DNA of 64,000 nt from Leucobacter chromiireducens subsp. chromiireducens (GCF_016758255.1 NZ_QYAD01000001.1:868001-932000), one strand, 5' to 3'; positions 52,763-61,996 are shown, numbered from the stretch's first letter. Made by a program: numbers and translations. Notes: a model not told the origin generated them from the letters alone.

Positions 52763-53974
52763 ATGGTCCGTCAGCCTGAAGACCCGATCGTTCGGAATAT
52801 TGTGCAGATGCTTCGCGGCGCACAGCTCAACCGTCGCCAGCTGCTGCGCGGCGCTGCGGCCGGCGCCGCAGGAGCTAGCGCACTCGGTCTCGCCGCCTGC
52901 GCCCCGAATTCCGGCGGTGGAGGAGGAGGTGAAGGCGGCGAGGGTATCGCGTGGGGCAACTGGACCTACTACCTCGATTTTGATGAGCAGACCCAGTCAT
53001 ACCCGTCACTCGACGCATTCATGGAGCAGGCCGGCTTCACGGTTGACTACATCGAGGACATCGATGACAACAACACGTTCTACGGCAAGATCAAGGATCA
53101 GCTGAAGCTCGGTCAGTTCACGGGCTACGACACGATCACGTTCACCGACTGGATGAACGCGCGCCTGATCCAGGACGAGCAGGTCCAAGAGTTTGACTAC
53201 GCAAACCTGCCGAACGTGAAGGCGAACCTCGTCGACGCCCAGTGGGACGCGCTCGATGTGGATCCGGGCCGAAAGTTCACGATCCCGTGGCAGCTGCCCG
53301 CGTCGGGCTGGGTGTGGAACACGAAGGAAGTGCCGAAGGGCATCAAGACGCTCGACGACTTCCTGCGCCCGGAACTCAAGGGGAAGGTGGTCGTGCTCAG
53401 CGAAATGCGCGACACCATGGGCATGGTCATGGCTGGCCTCGGCACCGATCCCAATGGTGCGTGGGGCGACAAGGAGTTCGACGCGGCCCTTGCGTGGCTC
53501 GACGATGCGCTGCAGAGCGGCCAGATCGGCAACGTGAAGGGCAACAGCTACACGCAGGACCTCATTCGGGGTGACGCGCTCGCGGCCATGGCATGGACGG
53601 GTGACGTCATCATGCTGAACACCGAGAACGACAATCAGTGGACGCTCGAGATCCCCGAGTCGGGCGGCATGATCGCGGCCGACTCGTTCACGGTGCCGAA
53701 CGGCACGACCCCCGAGGCGAAAGCCAAGGTCGAGGAGATGATCAACTACTACTACGACCCGGAAGTGATGGCGGAGGTCGCGGACTACGTGACATTCGTG
53801 CCCCCAGTGAAGGGCACGCAGGAGGCCATGCAGAAGGTGAACCCGGAGAACGCCGACAACCCGCTGATCTTCCCGAGCGAAGAGGACTGGAAGCACCTCC
53901 ACACATTCCGCACACTGACGGCAGAGGAAGACAAGAAGTACTCCACCGCGTTCCAGAACGTGCTGGGGCTGTGA
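52763..53974 (+). CDS. Polyamine ABC transporter substrate-binding lipoprotein
   Basis: 403 residues from ATG 52763, preceded by GGGAG; upstream in-frame ATGs have no site. N-terminal LNRRQLLRGAAAGAAG twin-arginine-like signal with lipobox GLAAC and a Gly-rich spacer. PotD/PotF-type binding protein: IAWGNWTYYLDFDEQTQSYP, IKDQLKLGQFTGYDTITFTD, ALAAMAWTGDVIMLNTEND. Acidic residues lining the cleft in relatives bind the amines; which ones do so here was not mapped. First gene of the four-gene pot operon; the stop abuts the ATPase gene. Confidence 0.92.
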   Translation: MVRQPEDPIVRNIVQMLRGAQLNRRQLLRGAAAGAAGASALGLAACAPNSGGGGGGEGGEGIAWGNWTYYLDFDEQTQSYPSLDAFMEQAGFTVDYIEDIDDNNTFYGKIKDQLKLGQFTGYDTITFTDWMNARLIQDEQVQEFDYANLPNVKANLVDAQWDALDVDPGRKFTIPWQLPASGWVWNTKEVPKGIKTLDDFLRPELKGKVVVLSEMRDTMGMVMAGLGTDPNGAWGDKEFDAALAWLDDALQSGQIGNVKGNSYTQDLIRGDALAAMAWTGDVIMLNTENDNQWTLEIPESGGMIAADSFTVPNGTTPEAKAKVEEMINYYYDPEVMAEVADYVTFVPPVKGTQEAMQKVNPENADNPLIFPSEEDWKHLHTFRTLTAEEDKKYSTAFQNVLGL

Positions 53975-53976
53975 TC

Positions 53977-55155
53977 ATGGCAGCACACGGTTCATTTGCA
54001 GAGTCCGGCGCCGACCTCGAACTGGTCGGCATCCAGAAGCGGTTCCCGGGGTTCACCGCGATCGAGCACCTCGACCTCACCATCCCCGCGGGATCGTTCT
54101 TTGCCCTGCTCGGCCCGTCCGGCTGCGGCAAGACGACCACCCTGCGACTCGTCGCGGGGCTCGAAGACCCGACTGAGGGTCGGATCCTGATCGGCGGCAC
54201 AGACGTGAGTGCGCTAAAGCCGCACAAGCGTCCGGTCAACACGGTGTTCCAGTCGTATGCGCTGTTCCCGCACATGACGATCCTGGAGAATGTCGCGTTC
54301 GGGCTGCGCCGCCGCAAGATCGGCGACGCGACCGCGAAGGCCCACGAGGCGCTCCGTCTCGTGGAGCTCGACCACATTGCGGACCGCAAGCCCGCGCAGC
54401 TCTCGGGCGGTCAGCAGCAGCGCGTGGCACTCGCCCGCGCAGTTGTGAACCGCCCCGCACTCCTGCTCCTCGACGAGCCGCTCGGCGCGCTCGACCTCAA
54501 GTTGCGTCGCCAGATGCAGCAGGAGCTGAAGCAGATTCAGCAGGAGGTGGGGCTCACCTTCCTCCACGTCACGCACGATCAGGAGGAGGCCATGACCATG
54601 GCTGACACCGTGGCCGTGATGAACAAGGGGCGGATCGAGCAGATGGGTGCGCCCGAGGAACTGTACGAGCTGCCGCGCACGGTGTTCGTTGCGAATTTCC
54701 TTGGCCAGTCGAACCTGTTCCACGTCGATGTGGTCGGCGGCACGGACCAGGTCGTGCACACGGATATGGACGGCACCCGCCTGTCCGTGCCGAAAGCACG
54801 CACGCAGCGCGACTCGGGCTCGATCACCATCGGGGTGCGACCCGAGAAGCTGTCGCTCACCATGACGCCGCCGGAGCCAGACGCATCGCGCAACGTGGTC
54901 GGCCCCGGCCGCATCACCGATGTGTCGTTCATCGGTGTGAGCACGCAGTACACCGTCGAGGTGCCGGGTGCCGGCCCGCTCCAGGTGTTTGCGCAGAACC
55001 TGCAAGCCGGCCCCGCTGCGCGCCTCGGCGACGAGGTGTGGCTGAGCTGGCTCACGGAGCACACCTTCGGGCTTGCCGATGACCGGCTCGACACGGGCGC
55101 GCTCACCACCGAGGATTCCACCCGGGCGATTGCCGCCCAGGCGGCGCTCGGGTAG
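53977..55155 (+). CDS. potA: Polyamine ABC transporter ATP-binding protein
   Basis: 392 residues from ATG 53977, or 394 from the GTG at 53971 that overlaps the previous stop. Walker A GPSGCGKTT, Q-loop TVFQSYALFPHMTILENVAF, signature LSGGQQQRVALARAVVNRPA, Walker B LLLLDEPLGALD and switch His VTHDQEEAMTMAD are intact. A C-terminal TOBE domain (about 290-370: SITIGVRPEKLSLTM, PGRITDVSFIGVSTQYTVEV) is the regulatory domain of the PotA/CysA class. Confidence 0.95.
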   Translation: MAAHGSFAESGADLELVGIQKRFPGFTAIEHLDLTIPAGSFFALLGPSGCGKTTTLRLVAGLEDPTEGRILIGGTDVSALKPHKRPVNTVFQSYALFPHMTILENVAFGLRRRKIGDATAKAHEALRLVELDHIADRKPAQLSGGQQQRVALARAVVNRPALLLLDEPLGALDLKLRRQMQQELKQIQQEVGLTFLHVTHDQEEAMTMADTVAVMNKGRIEQMGAPEELYELPRTVFVANFLGQSNLFHVDVVGGTDQVVHTDMDGTRLSVPKARTQRDSGSITIGVRPEKLSLTMTPPEPDASRNVVGPGRITDVSFIGVSTQYTVEVPGAGPLQVFAQNLQAGPAARLGDEVWLSWLTEHTFGLADDRLDTGALTTEDSTRAIAAQAALG

Positions 55156-55171
55156 CGAAGGGGGAGAGGCT

Positions 55172-56032
55172 ATGGCTTTTACCGCCTTTTCGGGCAACAC
55201 GCAGGCTGTCGAACAGGCTCCGCGCAAGCGGGGCTGGGTTGCGCTCCTGCTGCTTGCCCCCGGCATTGCCTACATGCTGTTGTTCTTTGTGGCGCCGTTC
55301 GTGCAGCTGGCGATCACGTCGCTGCAGGCGCCCGCTGACAGCGGAGGCATCGGCCAGTACGTGGCTGCGCTGCAGTTCTCGAACTACTGGGCCGCGCTCC
55401 AGGAGTACTGGCCGCACCTGCTGCGCTCCTTTATCTATGCGATCGTGGCGACGATCATTGGGCTCTGCATCAGCTACCCGGTGGCGTACCTCATCGGGGT
55501 GAAGGTGCGTTCGCGGCCCATGCTGCAGGGAATCCTGCTGATCCTGGTGGTCGCTCCGTTCTTCATCAGCTTCCTGCTGCGCACCCTCGCGTGGAAGTCG
55601 ATCCTGCCGAGTGAGCTCGTCGGCACGCACTTCTCCGTGATCTTCGGTTTGGTCTACAACTTCATTCCGTTCATGGTGCTGCCGATGTTCTCCTCGCTGC
55701 AGGCGCTCGACCTGCGGCTCCTCGAAGCGGGATCGGATCTGTACGCCTCACCGGTGACGACGTTCCGGCGGGTCACCCTGCCGCTGTCGATGCCGGGCGT
55801 CGTATCGGGAACGCTGCTCAGCTTCATCCCGATGTCCGGTGACTACGTGAACGCATCCCGAGAGTTCCTCGGTGGCACGTCGACGACCATGATCGGCAAC
55901 GTGATCGAGTCGAACTTCCTGCAAACACAGAACTATCCGATGGCGGCAACGCTGTCGATCATCCTGATGGTGGTGATTCTCGTGATTGTTGCGAGCTACG
56001 TGCGCAAGAGCGGGGCGGAGGATTTGCTGTGA
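55172..56032 (+). CDS. potB: Polyamine ABC transporter permease (PotB-type)
   Basis: 286 residues from ATG 55172 with GGGGGAGAGG. Six membrane helices beginning WVALLLLAPGIAYMLLFFVA, and the ATPase-coupling EAA-like loop EAGSDLYASPVTTFRRVTLP followed by LSMPGVVSGTLLSFIPMSGD. Its stop overlaps the potC-type start by GTGA. Forms the heterodimeric channel with the next gene product. Confidence 0.93.
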   Translation: MAFTAFSGNTQAVEQAPRKRGWVALLLLAPGIAYMLLFFVAPFVQLAITSLQAPADSGGIGQYVAALQFSNYWAALQEYWPHLLRSFIYAIVATIIGLCISYPVAYLIGVKVRSRPMLQGILLILVVAPFFISFLLRTLAWKSILPSELVGTHFSVIFGLVYNFIPFMVLPMFSSLQALDLRLLEAGSDLYASPVTTFRRVTLPLSMPGVVSGTLLSFIPMSGDYVNASREFLGGTSTTMIGNVIESNFLQTQNYPMAATLSIILMVVILVIVASYVRKSGAEDLL

Positions 56033-56829
56033 AGGGCTTTACTCTCGGCAAGGCGTTCGTACCCGTCGTTGCCTCGATCGCGCTCATCTACTTGCTGATC
56101 CCGATCGTCCATGTGATCGTGTTCTCGTTCAACGATGCGGGGCGCAACAACATCCTGTGGCGTGGCTTCACGCTCGACAATTGGCAGAACCCGTGTGGCG
56201 CTCCGCAGGTGTGTACAGCGTTCGGCAACTCGATCCTCGTCGGCGTCGTCGCTACCGTGATCGCAACGGTGCTCGGCACGATGATCGCGCTCGCCCTCGT
56301 GCGGTACCGCTTCAAGTTCCGCTCGACGATCAGCCTGCTCCTGTTCACCCCGATGGCAACCCCTGAGGTGGTGCTCGGAGCCGGTCTCGCCGCGCAGTTC
56401 CTGCTCGCCGGTGTGGAGAAGGGCCTCGGCACGATCATCCTCGCGCACACGATGTTCTGCATCTCGTACGTGGTGGTGGCGGTGAAGGCGCGCGTTGCGA
56501 GCCTGAACCCGGCGATCGAAGAAGCAGGGCGAGATCTCTACGCGTCACCCGGCCAGGTGTTCTGGCGCATCACACTTCCAATGCTCATGCCGGGCATCAT
56601 CGGTGCTGCGCTGCTCAGCTTCGCGCTGTCGTTCGATGACTTCATCATCACGAACTTCAACTCGGGCACGGCGACCACCTTCCCGAAGTTCATCTACGTG
56701 TCCGCGCTGAAGGGCGTGCCCGCGCAGGCGAACGTGCTCGCATCCATCGTGTTCTTCGGCGCGCTTGCGCTGGTGATCATTGTGCAGATGGTGAACATCA
56801 ACAAGCAAAAGCGGTTGCAGCGCCAGTAG
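56029..56829 (+). CDS. potC: Polyamine ABC transporter permease (PotC-type)
   Basis: 266 residues from GTG. Six helices; coupling loop EEAGRDLYASPGQVFWRITL, and SFALSFDDFIITNFNSGTAT characteristic of PotC. C-terminal helix followed by a basic tail NKQKRLQRQ. Fourth gene of the operon; a strong terminator follows. Confidence 0.93.
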   Translation: MKGFTLGKAFVPVVASIALIYLLIPIVHVIVFSFNDAGRNNILWRGFTLDNWQNPCGAPQVCTAFGNSILVGVVATVIATVLGTMIALALVRYRFKFRSTISLLLFTPMATPEVVLGAGLAAQFLLAGVEKGLGTIILAHTMFCISYVVVAVKARVASLNPAIEEAGRDLYASPGQVFWRITLPMLMPGIIGAALLSFALSFDDFIITNFNSGTATTFPKFIYVSALKGVPAQANVLASIVFFGALALVIIVQMVNINKQKRLQRQ

Positions 56830-56854
56830 CGCTGTGATCTGCGATAACGCTGCA

Positions 56855-56887
56855 CCCGGGGGGCCGAAGAATCTTCGGCCCCCCGGG
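56855..56887 (+). terminator. Terminator of pot operon
   Basis: CCCGGGGGGCCGAAG pairs perfectly with CTTCGGCCCCCCGGG around AAT, then TGTCCTTTTG. Confidence 0.85.
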
Positions 56888-57012
56888 TGTCCTTTTGCGT
56901 CAGGAGGCTCGCGGGTGGAGGATAAGTGCCGGCGGGACACGATCCCACTCCACCCCATGTCGCAGCGAGGCGCAGAGGCCCCGGTGCGACCCTTCTTTTT
57001 TGAGGAGAGCAC

Positions 57013-58434
57013 ATGACGAAGACGTTGATGCCTGCTGCCAAGCGCGGCGGGTCGCTCAAACGGAACCTCGGCCTGTGGGCAATCGTCGGCCTCGGCCTCG
57101 GCTACATGACGCCGACCGTGGTGTTTGACACCTTCGGCATGGTGGCTCGCGACACGAACAATGTTGTGCCGCTCGCATACCTCGTGGCACTCATCGTGAT
57201 GGTGTTCACCGCGGTCAGCTACGGCAAGATGGCGGGAGCGATCCCGAGCGCAGGCTCCGCGTACACCTACGTCAAGGAGTCGATGCACCCGAACGTCGGC
57301 TTTATCGTCGGCTGGACGTCGCTCATCGACTACATGCTGCTGCCCATGGTGAACTGCCTCATCATCCGCAGCTACCTTGAGGCCGTGTTCCCCGGGATCC
57401 CCGGTTGGATCTGGGTGGTGCTCTACTGCATCCTCGTCACGGGGGTCATCTACCTCACGATGCGCGGCACCTCGAACGTCAACATGATTCTGCTCGTCTT
57501 CTCGATCATCGTCATGACGGTGTTCGTGGTGATGGTGTGGGCGCAGCTCGCGGGTGGCGAGGGCGTCGGCTCGGTCGCGTCGATGCAGCCGTTCATTCAT
57601 GACGGGGTCACGATGGGTGCCGTGCTCATGGGCGCCACGATTGTCTGCTTCTCCTTCATCGGCTTCGACGCGGTGACCATGTACGTCGAGGAGGCGAAGA
57701 GCCCGAAGATTGTGCCCCGGGCCATCCTGCTCACCGTGGTGCTCGGCGGTGCGATCTTCCTCATCGCGGGCTACTTCACCCAGCTGCGCTTCCCTGACTG
57801 GGAGGTCTTCGCGCCGGGCGGCGACATGCAGTATGTCGAGGACTCGACCTTGCCGCTCATCGGCAACTTCGTTGGTGGCCCGGTGCTGCAGGCCGTGCTC
57901 ACGGCGGCCGGCTTCGCCGCGACCCTCGCGTCGGGTCTCGCCTCGCACGCCTCGGTGTCGCGCATGCTGCTCGTGATGGGCCGCAACAACGTGCTCCCGA
58001 AGAAGTTCTTCGGCTACATCAACCCGAAGACGCACACCCCGACCTTCAACATCGTGCTGACCGGCCTCGTGTGCCTGCTCGCCATCGCGTTCACGCTCGA
58101 GATGATCGCCGCGTTCATCAACTACGGCGCGCTCATCGCATTCACATTCGTGAACCTCTCGGTGATCGCCTGGTTCGCGATTCGCCAGGGTCGCCGCAAG
58201 ACCCCGGGTGACATCTTCAAGTTCATTGTGATGCCCGGCATCGGCACGGCGCTCACCGGCGTGCTGTGGGCGAACCTCCACGCTGACGCGCTCATCGGCG
58301 GTGTGATCTGGACCCTCATCGGACTGGCATACCTCGTGTTCCTCACGAAGGGCTTCAAGCGGAAGGTCGCCGGCTTCGACGAGAGCCAGCCCGTCACCGG
58401 CTACAACAAGGTGCCGGTCGACGAGCTCGACTAG
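57013..58434 (+). CDS. APC-superfamily permease, PuuP-like
   Basis: 473 residues with twelve predicted helices. The first helix has the APC substrate motif GLGLGYMTPTVVFDTFGMVA. Further motifs are YGKMAGAIPSAGSAYTYVKE, FSFIGFDAVTMYVEEAKSPK and the helix-10 region ASGLASHASVSRMLLVMGRN. Ends with a hydrophilic tail KVPVDELD. The closest characterised type is the putrescine importer PuuP; the location next to potDABC and an amine aminotransferase supports polyamine uptake. GAGGAG precedes the ATG. Separate promoter implied by the terminator upstream. Confidence 0.9.
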   Translation: MTKTLMPAAKRGGSLKRNLGLWAIVGLGLGYMTPTVVFDTFGMVARDTNNVVPLAYLVALIVMVFTAVSYGKMAGAIPSAGSAYTYVKESMHPNVGFIVGWTSLIDYMLLPMVNCLIIRSYLEAVFPGIPGWIWVVLYCILVTGVIYLTMRGTSNVNMILLVFSIIVMTVFVVMVWAQLAGGEGVGSVASMQPFIHDGVTMGAVLMGATIVCFSFIGFDAVTMYVEEAKSPKIVPRAILLTVVLGGAIFLIAGYFTQLRFPDWEVFAPGGDMQYVEDSTLPLIGNFVGGPVLQAVLTAAGFAATLASGLASHASVSRMLLVMGRNNVLPKKFFGYINPKTHTPTFNIVLTGLVCLLAIAFTLEMIAAFINYGALIAFTFVNLSVIAWFAIRQGRRKTPGDIFKFIVMPGIGTALTGVLWANLHADALIGGVIWTLIGLAYLVFLTKGFKRKVAGFDESQPVTGYNKVPVDELD

Positions 58435-58445
58435 TTCGCGTGCGA

Positions 58446-58492
58446 ACGGCGGCGGCCCCCGCAGAGAGATCTGCGGGGGCCGCCGCCGTTTT
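58446..58492. terminator. 20-bp terminator between permease and YczE-like gene
   Basis: A perfect 20-bp stem (58446-58465 with 58470-58489, loop GAGA) followed by TTTT. Between convergent genes. Confidence 0.9.
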
Positions 58493-58504
58493 GCCGTGCA
58501 CGCG

Positions 58505-59164
58505 CTACGCGGGGAGCGGGATCTCGCCGGTAGGGGTGGCAGAACGCGCCGGGTCGGCCGCGGCCGCGCGAGCGAGGCGGTCCGCGCGTCGTCGCTCGGG
58601 ATCGAAGAGCGGCAGCGTGATCCCGCACAGCGGTCCGATGAGCAGCGCGAACGCGACTGTCCCGAGGCCGACGTTGCCGCCGAGCAGCCAGCCGATCAGC
58701 AGCACGGTGAGCTCGACGCCCGTCCGGCCGATCCAGAGCGGGGTGCCAAAGCGAGCGTGGATGCCGGTCATGAGACCGTCGCGCGGGCCGGGGCCGAGGT
58801 GTGCGCCAATGTAGATGCCGCTCGCGACCGCGAGAAGGAGCAGGCCGATCGCGAAGAACGCGATGCGCGCCCACAAGGCCTCGGGAGCAGGGAGCAGCCA
58901 GAGGCCCAGGTCGATTCCCGGCCCGACGAGCAGGATGTTCAGGATGGTGCCGAGGCCGGGGCGCTGGCGGAGAGGGATCCAGAGGAGGAGCACGCAGAGC
59001 CCGATGATGTTCGTGAGGAGGCCGATGCTCAGTCCGGTGTGCAGCGCGACGCCCTGCCCAAAGACCGTCCACGAGTCGACTCCGACGGCCGCGCGAATCA
59101 TGAACGCGTCGGCGATGCCGTAAAGGAGGAGTCCGGGGATGAGTCGTGAGAGTCGTGCAAGCAT
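58505..59164 (-). CDS. YczE/YitT-like integral membrane protein
   Basis: 219 residues, five predicted helices (RLIPGLLLYGIADAFMIRAA, GLLTNIIGLCVLLLWIPL, LGTILNILLVGPGIDLGLWL, IAFFAIGLLLLAVASGIYIG, ELTVLLIGWLLGGNVGLGTV), then a 45-residue hydrophilic tail rich in Arg and Ala. The motif HLGPGPRDGLMTGIHARFG is characteristic of YczE proteins, which often lie next to MocR regulators. Function unproven. The intergenic region to the divergent MocR gene is 62 bases. Confidence 0.85.
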   Translation of the reverse strand: MLARLSRLIPGLLLYGIADAFMIRAAVGVDSWTVFGQGVALHTGLSIGLLTNIIGLCVLLLWIPLRQRPGLGTILNILLVGPGIDLGLWLLPAPEALWARIAFFAIGLLLLAVASGIYIGAHLGPGPRDGLMTGIHARFGTPLWIGRTGVELTVLLIGWLLGGNVGLGTVAFALLIGPLCGITLPLFDPERRRADRLARAAAADPARSATPTGEIPLPA

Positions 59165-59220
59165 GTGGATCAGTCCACTTCATTTTGGCCTGGTGCTCAA
59201 GATGCCAATCTGCGTATAGT
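59165..59220. promoter_or_regulatory. Shared YczE-MocR regulatory region
   Basis: GTGGA-TCAG-TCCAC (59165-59178) is a perfect palindrome touching the yczE start. TTGGC/GCCAA (59185-59189, 59204-59208) is a second inverted repeat. TATAGT (59215-59220) begins 12 bases before the MocR ATG and fits a leaderless -10 element. Confidence 0.5.
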
Positions 59221-59226
59221 GGCCCC

Positions 59227-60666
59227 ATGATTGCGCAGCGACTCTCCGCACGTCGGCTCTCCCAGCTGCTTGGGGAGTGGCGTGGCGCGGGCCACGGGTA
59301 CGAGGAGCTGAGCGACAGCATCGGGTTGCTCGTGCGCGACGGCGCGATCCCCGCGGGCACCGCGCTTCCCGCCGAGCGGCCGCTCGCCGAGGCGCTGGGG
59401 GTGAGCCGCACGACGGTTGCCGCGGGCTACCGTCGTCTACGCGAGGGCGGCACCGCTCTGTCGCGCCGCGGATCCGGCACGGTCGTGCGAGCCCCGCGCC
59501 CTGAGGGTGGGCCCTCGCTGCAGGAGCCCGGGGGAGAGCTGCACGTCGATCTCTCGACCGCCTGCCCCGCCGGGTGGGAGGGGCTCCCAGCGCTGGGAGC
59601 GCGCGCCACCACCGAGTTCCCCGGGCTATTTGCGCAGCCGGGCTACGACACCGTCGGGCTGCCCGAGCTGCGGCAAGCGATCGCCGAGCGCTTCACCCGG
59701 CGCGGGCTCGCCACCTCGCCCGAGCAGATCATGGTGACGCTCGGCGCGCAGCACGCGATCTTCCTCGTCGCGCGCACGCTGCTTGCCCGTGGTGACCGCG
59801 CGCTCATCGAATCGCCGAGCTACCCGCACGCGCGCGAGGCGCTCGCCGCAACGGGTGCGCTTGTGGCCGAACTGCCCGTTGGTCGTCTCGACTACGATGC
59901 GGCCGCAATGCTCGACATCGCCGCGCGGGTGGCGCCGCGCCTCGCGTACCTGATCCCGGATCATCACAACCCGACGGGGCTCAGCATGCCGCGCGAGCTG
60001 CGCAGCCACCTGATCCATGCGCTCAGCGCCGCCGGCACGCACGTGATCGCTGACGAGACCACGGCAGAGCTCGTGCTCGGGGAGTCGCGCCTGGTCGAAC
60101 CCTTCGCCGCGGCCGCCGAGCTGCCGCACCAGCGAGACGCCATCATCACGATTGGGTCCCTGGGGAAGACGGTGTGGGGCGGATTGCGGGTCGGGTGGAT
60201 CCGGGCGACGCCCGAGTTGATTGCGCGGCTCGAGGCCGCCCGGCGCGTGAGTGACCTCGGCACGGGCGCGTGGGAGCAGGCAACGGCGGCCCTCGCGCTC
60301 GAACGCTACGACGAGATCCTCGCCGACCGCAGCCGCGAGCTCACCGCCAAGCACCGGGTGCTCTCCGAACAGATCGCGGCCCGCCTGCCGGGGTGGGCGG
60401 CAAGCCCCGCGGCGGGAGGCGTGTGCACTTGGGTGGATATCGGTGAGCAGCGCAGCACGGCGCTTAGCCGCGAGGCCGCACGCCGCGGCGTGCGGCTCAC
60501 GCCCGGACCGCGCTTTGGGAGCCCGGGCGTCTTCGAGCGCTTCGTGCGGCTCCCGTTCACCGCGCCAGAAGCGGATCTCGTCACCGCCGTCAAGGTGCTG
60601 GCCGCCGCCCGCGGGGCGGCGCCAGCTGCGGCGCCCGTGCTGCACGAGAGCGACGCAGTGATCTGA
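59227..60666 (+). CDS. MocR-family regulator (GntR HTH fused to aminotransferase)
   Basis: 479 residues from ATG 59227. Winged helix at about 20-90 (PAGTALPAERPLAEALGVSR, TTVAAGYRRLREGGTALSRR), short linker, then a fold-type I aminotransferase domain. PLP lysine at about 320 in ITIGSLGKTVWGGLRVGWIR, with YLIPDHHNPTGLSMPRELRS upstream. Such regulators use PLP or an amino-acid-PLP adduct as effector and do not normally catalyse. The arrangement divergent to a YczE protein matches the YczR group of MocR proteins. Confidence 0.93.
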   Translation: MIAQRLSARRLSQLLGEWRGAGHGYEELSDSIGLLVRDGAIPAGTALPAERPLAEALGVSRTTVAAGYRRLREGGTALSRRGSGTVVRAPRPEGGPSLQEPGGELHVDLSTACPAGWEGLPALGARATTEFPGLFAQPGYDTVGLPELRQAIAERFTRRGLATSPEQIMVTLGAQHAIFLVARTLLARGDRALIESPSYPHAREALAATGALVAELPVGRLDYDAAAMLDIAARVAPRLAYLIPDHHNPTGLSMPRELRSHLIHALSAAGTHVIADETTAELVLGESRLVEPFAAAAELPHQRDAIITIGSLGKTVWGGLRVGWIRATPELIARLEAARRVSDLGTGAWEQATAALALERYDEILADRSRELTAKHRVLSEQIAARLPGWAASPAAGGVCTWVDIGEQRSTALSREAARRGVRLTPGPRFGSPGVFERFVRLPFTAPEADLVTAVKVLAAARGAAPAAAPVLHESDAVI

Positions 60667-60748
60667 TCCCGCGCCGCGTGGGCCCGCCGCGGCATGTGTC
60701 CGCGGCGCCAGCGTGAGAAAGCGACGTCGGAGCAGGGGCGCAGGGCGG

Positions 60749-60754
60749 TAGACT
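60749..60754 (+). promoter_or_regulatory. -10-like element of prfB (leaderless)
   Basis: TAGACT begins 14 bases before the prfB ATG. The intervening CGAGGA is too close for a normal ribosome site, so the message probably starts one or two bases before the ATG. Confidence 0.5.
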
Positions 60755-60762
60755 CGAGGATC

Positions 60763-61869
60763 ATGCTCGAACTTGATTTCAGCGCCCGCATCCGTTCGCT
60801 GCGCGCAACCTACGCAGACATCGCCGCCGTGCTCGACCTCGAAAAGCTGGATCGCGAGATCGTGGAGCTCGAGGAGCAGGCCGCGGCGCCGGATCTGTGG
60901 GACGACCCCGCCGCTGCGCAGCAGGTGACGAGCGGACTGTCGCACCGCCAGGCAACGGTGAAGCGACTGCGCGCCGTCGAATCCCGCCTCGACGACCTCG
61001 AGGTGCTCGTCGAGCTCGCCCTCGAAATGGAGGACGAGGAGTCGGGCGCCGAGGCAACCGCGGAACTCGCAGCGCTCGAGACGGTCATTCAGAACCTCGA
61101 GGTGCAGACCATGCTCTCGGGGGAGTACGACGAGCGGTCTGCGGTCGTCACGATTCGTTCGGGCGCCGGCGGCGACGACGCCACCGACTTTGCAGAGATG
61201 CTGCTGCGCATGTACCTGCGCTGGGCGGAGCACCGCGGATACAAGACGAAGATGCTCGACACCTCCTATGCGGAGGGCGCAGGAATCAAGTCGGCCACCT
61301 TCGAGGTGGATGCCCCGTACGCCTTCGGTACGCTCTCGGTCGAGGCCGGCACACACCGCCTCGCGCGCATCAGCCCGTTCGGCTCGGCCGACAAGCGCCA
61401 GACGAGCTTCGCCGGCGTCGAGGTGATCCCGCTGCTCGAGGAGGCGACGCAGGTCGAGATCCCCGAGAACGAGATTCGCGTGGACGTGTACCGCTCCTCG
61501 GGCCCCGGCGGACAGTCGGTGAACACGACGGACTCGGCGGTGCGCCTGACGCACATCCCGACCGGCATCGTCGTGTCGATGCAGAACGAGAAGTCGCAGA
61601 TCCAGAACCGTGCCGCCGCGATGCGCGTGCTCCAGACCCGCCTGCTCCTCCTGCAGCGCGAGCAGGAGGCCGCCAAGAAGAAGGAGCTCGCCGGCAGCGT
61701 CACCGCCAGCTGGGGTGACCAGATCCGCTCCTACTTCCTGTACGGTCAGCAGCTCGTCAAGGACCTCCGCACGGGCCACGAGTCGTCGCAGCCCGACGCC
61801 GTGTTCGACGGGGATCTCGACGGGTTCATCGCGGCCGGTATCCGCTGGCGCTCGCTCAAGAAGGACTAG
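60763..61869 (+). CDS. prfB: Peptide chain release factor 2
   Basis: 368 residues from ATG 60763. Terminates translation at UGA and UAA. Coiled N-terminal domain ([20 protein letters not shown]), the codon-recognition SPF tripeptide in [17 protein letters not shown], and GGQ catalytic loop [20 protein letters not shown]. The frame is uninterrupted: the in-frame UGA and +1 frameshift that autoregulate prfB in many bacteria are absent. The leading order prfB-ftsE-ftsX is conserved in actinobacteria. Confidence 0.97.
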   Translation: MLELDFSARIRSLRATYADIAAVLDLEKLDREIVELEEQAAAPDLWDDPAAAQQVTSGLSHRQATVKRLRAVESRLDDLEVLVELALEMEDEESGAEATAELAALETVIQNLEVQTMLSGEYDERSAVVTIRSGAGGDDATDFAEMLLRMYLRWAEHRGYKTKMLDTSYAEGAGIKSATFEVDAPYAFGTLSVEAGTHRLARISPFGSADKRQTSFAGVEVIPLLEEATQVEIPENEIRVDVYRSSGPGGQSVNTTDSAVRLTHIPTGIVVSMQNEKSQIQNRAAAMRVLQTRLLLLQREQEAAKKKELAGSVTASWGDQIRSYFLYGQQLVKDLRTGHESSQPDAVFDGDLDGFIAAGIRWRSLKKD

Positions 61870-61981
61870 CTGCTCCGCGGATCAACCCGCGCTCGGCTGC
61901 GCTGTGCTGGTTGGGCGCCGCGAAACCGAGAGGTCCCCGCGTATCCCAGCGCGCCTGCAGCGGGCGCGCGCGCTGGGGGCG

Positions 61982-61987
61982 TAGGGT
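61982..61987 (+). promoter_or_regulatory. -10-like element of ftsE
   Basis: TAGGGT begins 15 bases before the ftsE ATG with no clear ribosome site between. The 127-base gap after prfB shows no strong terminator. Confidence 0.35.
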
Positions 61988-61996
61988 CGAATCGTC

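Noticed and set aside
56545-58281. 578-residue minus-strand frame opposite potC and the permease
   Set aside because: Composition (His/Arg/Asp/Glu) is that of an antisense shadow of a membrane-protein gene; it crosses the pot terminator and has no start signal.
60763-60860. Programmed +1 frameshift in prfB
   Set aside because: No in-frame TGA or slippery CTTTGA is present; the reading frame is continuous.
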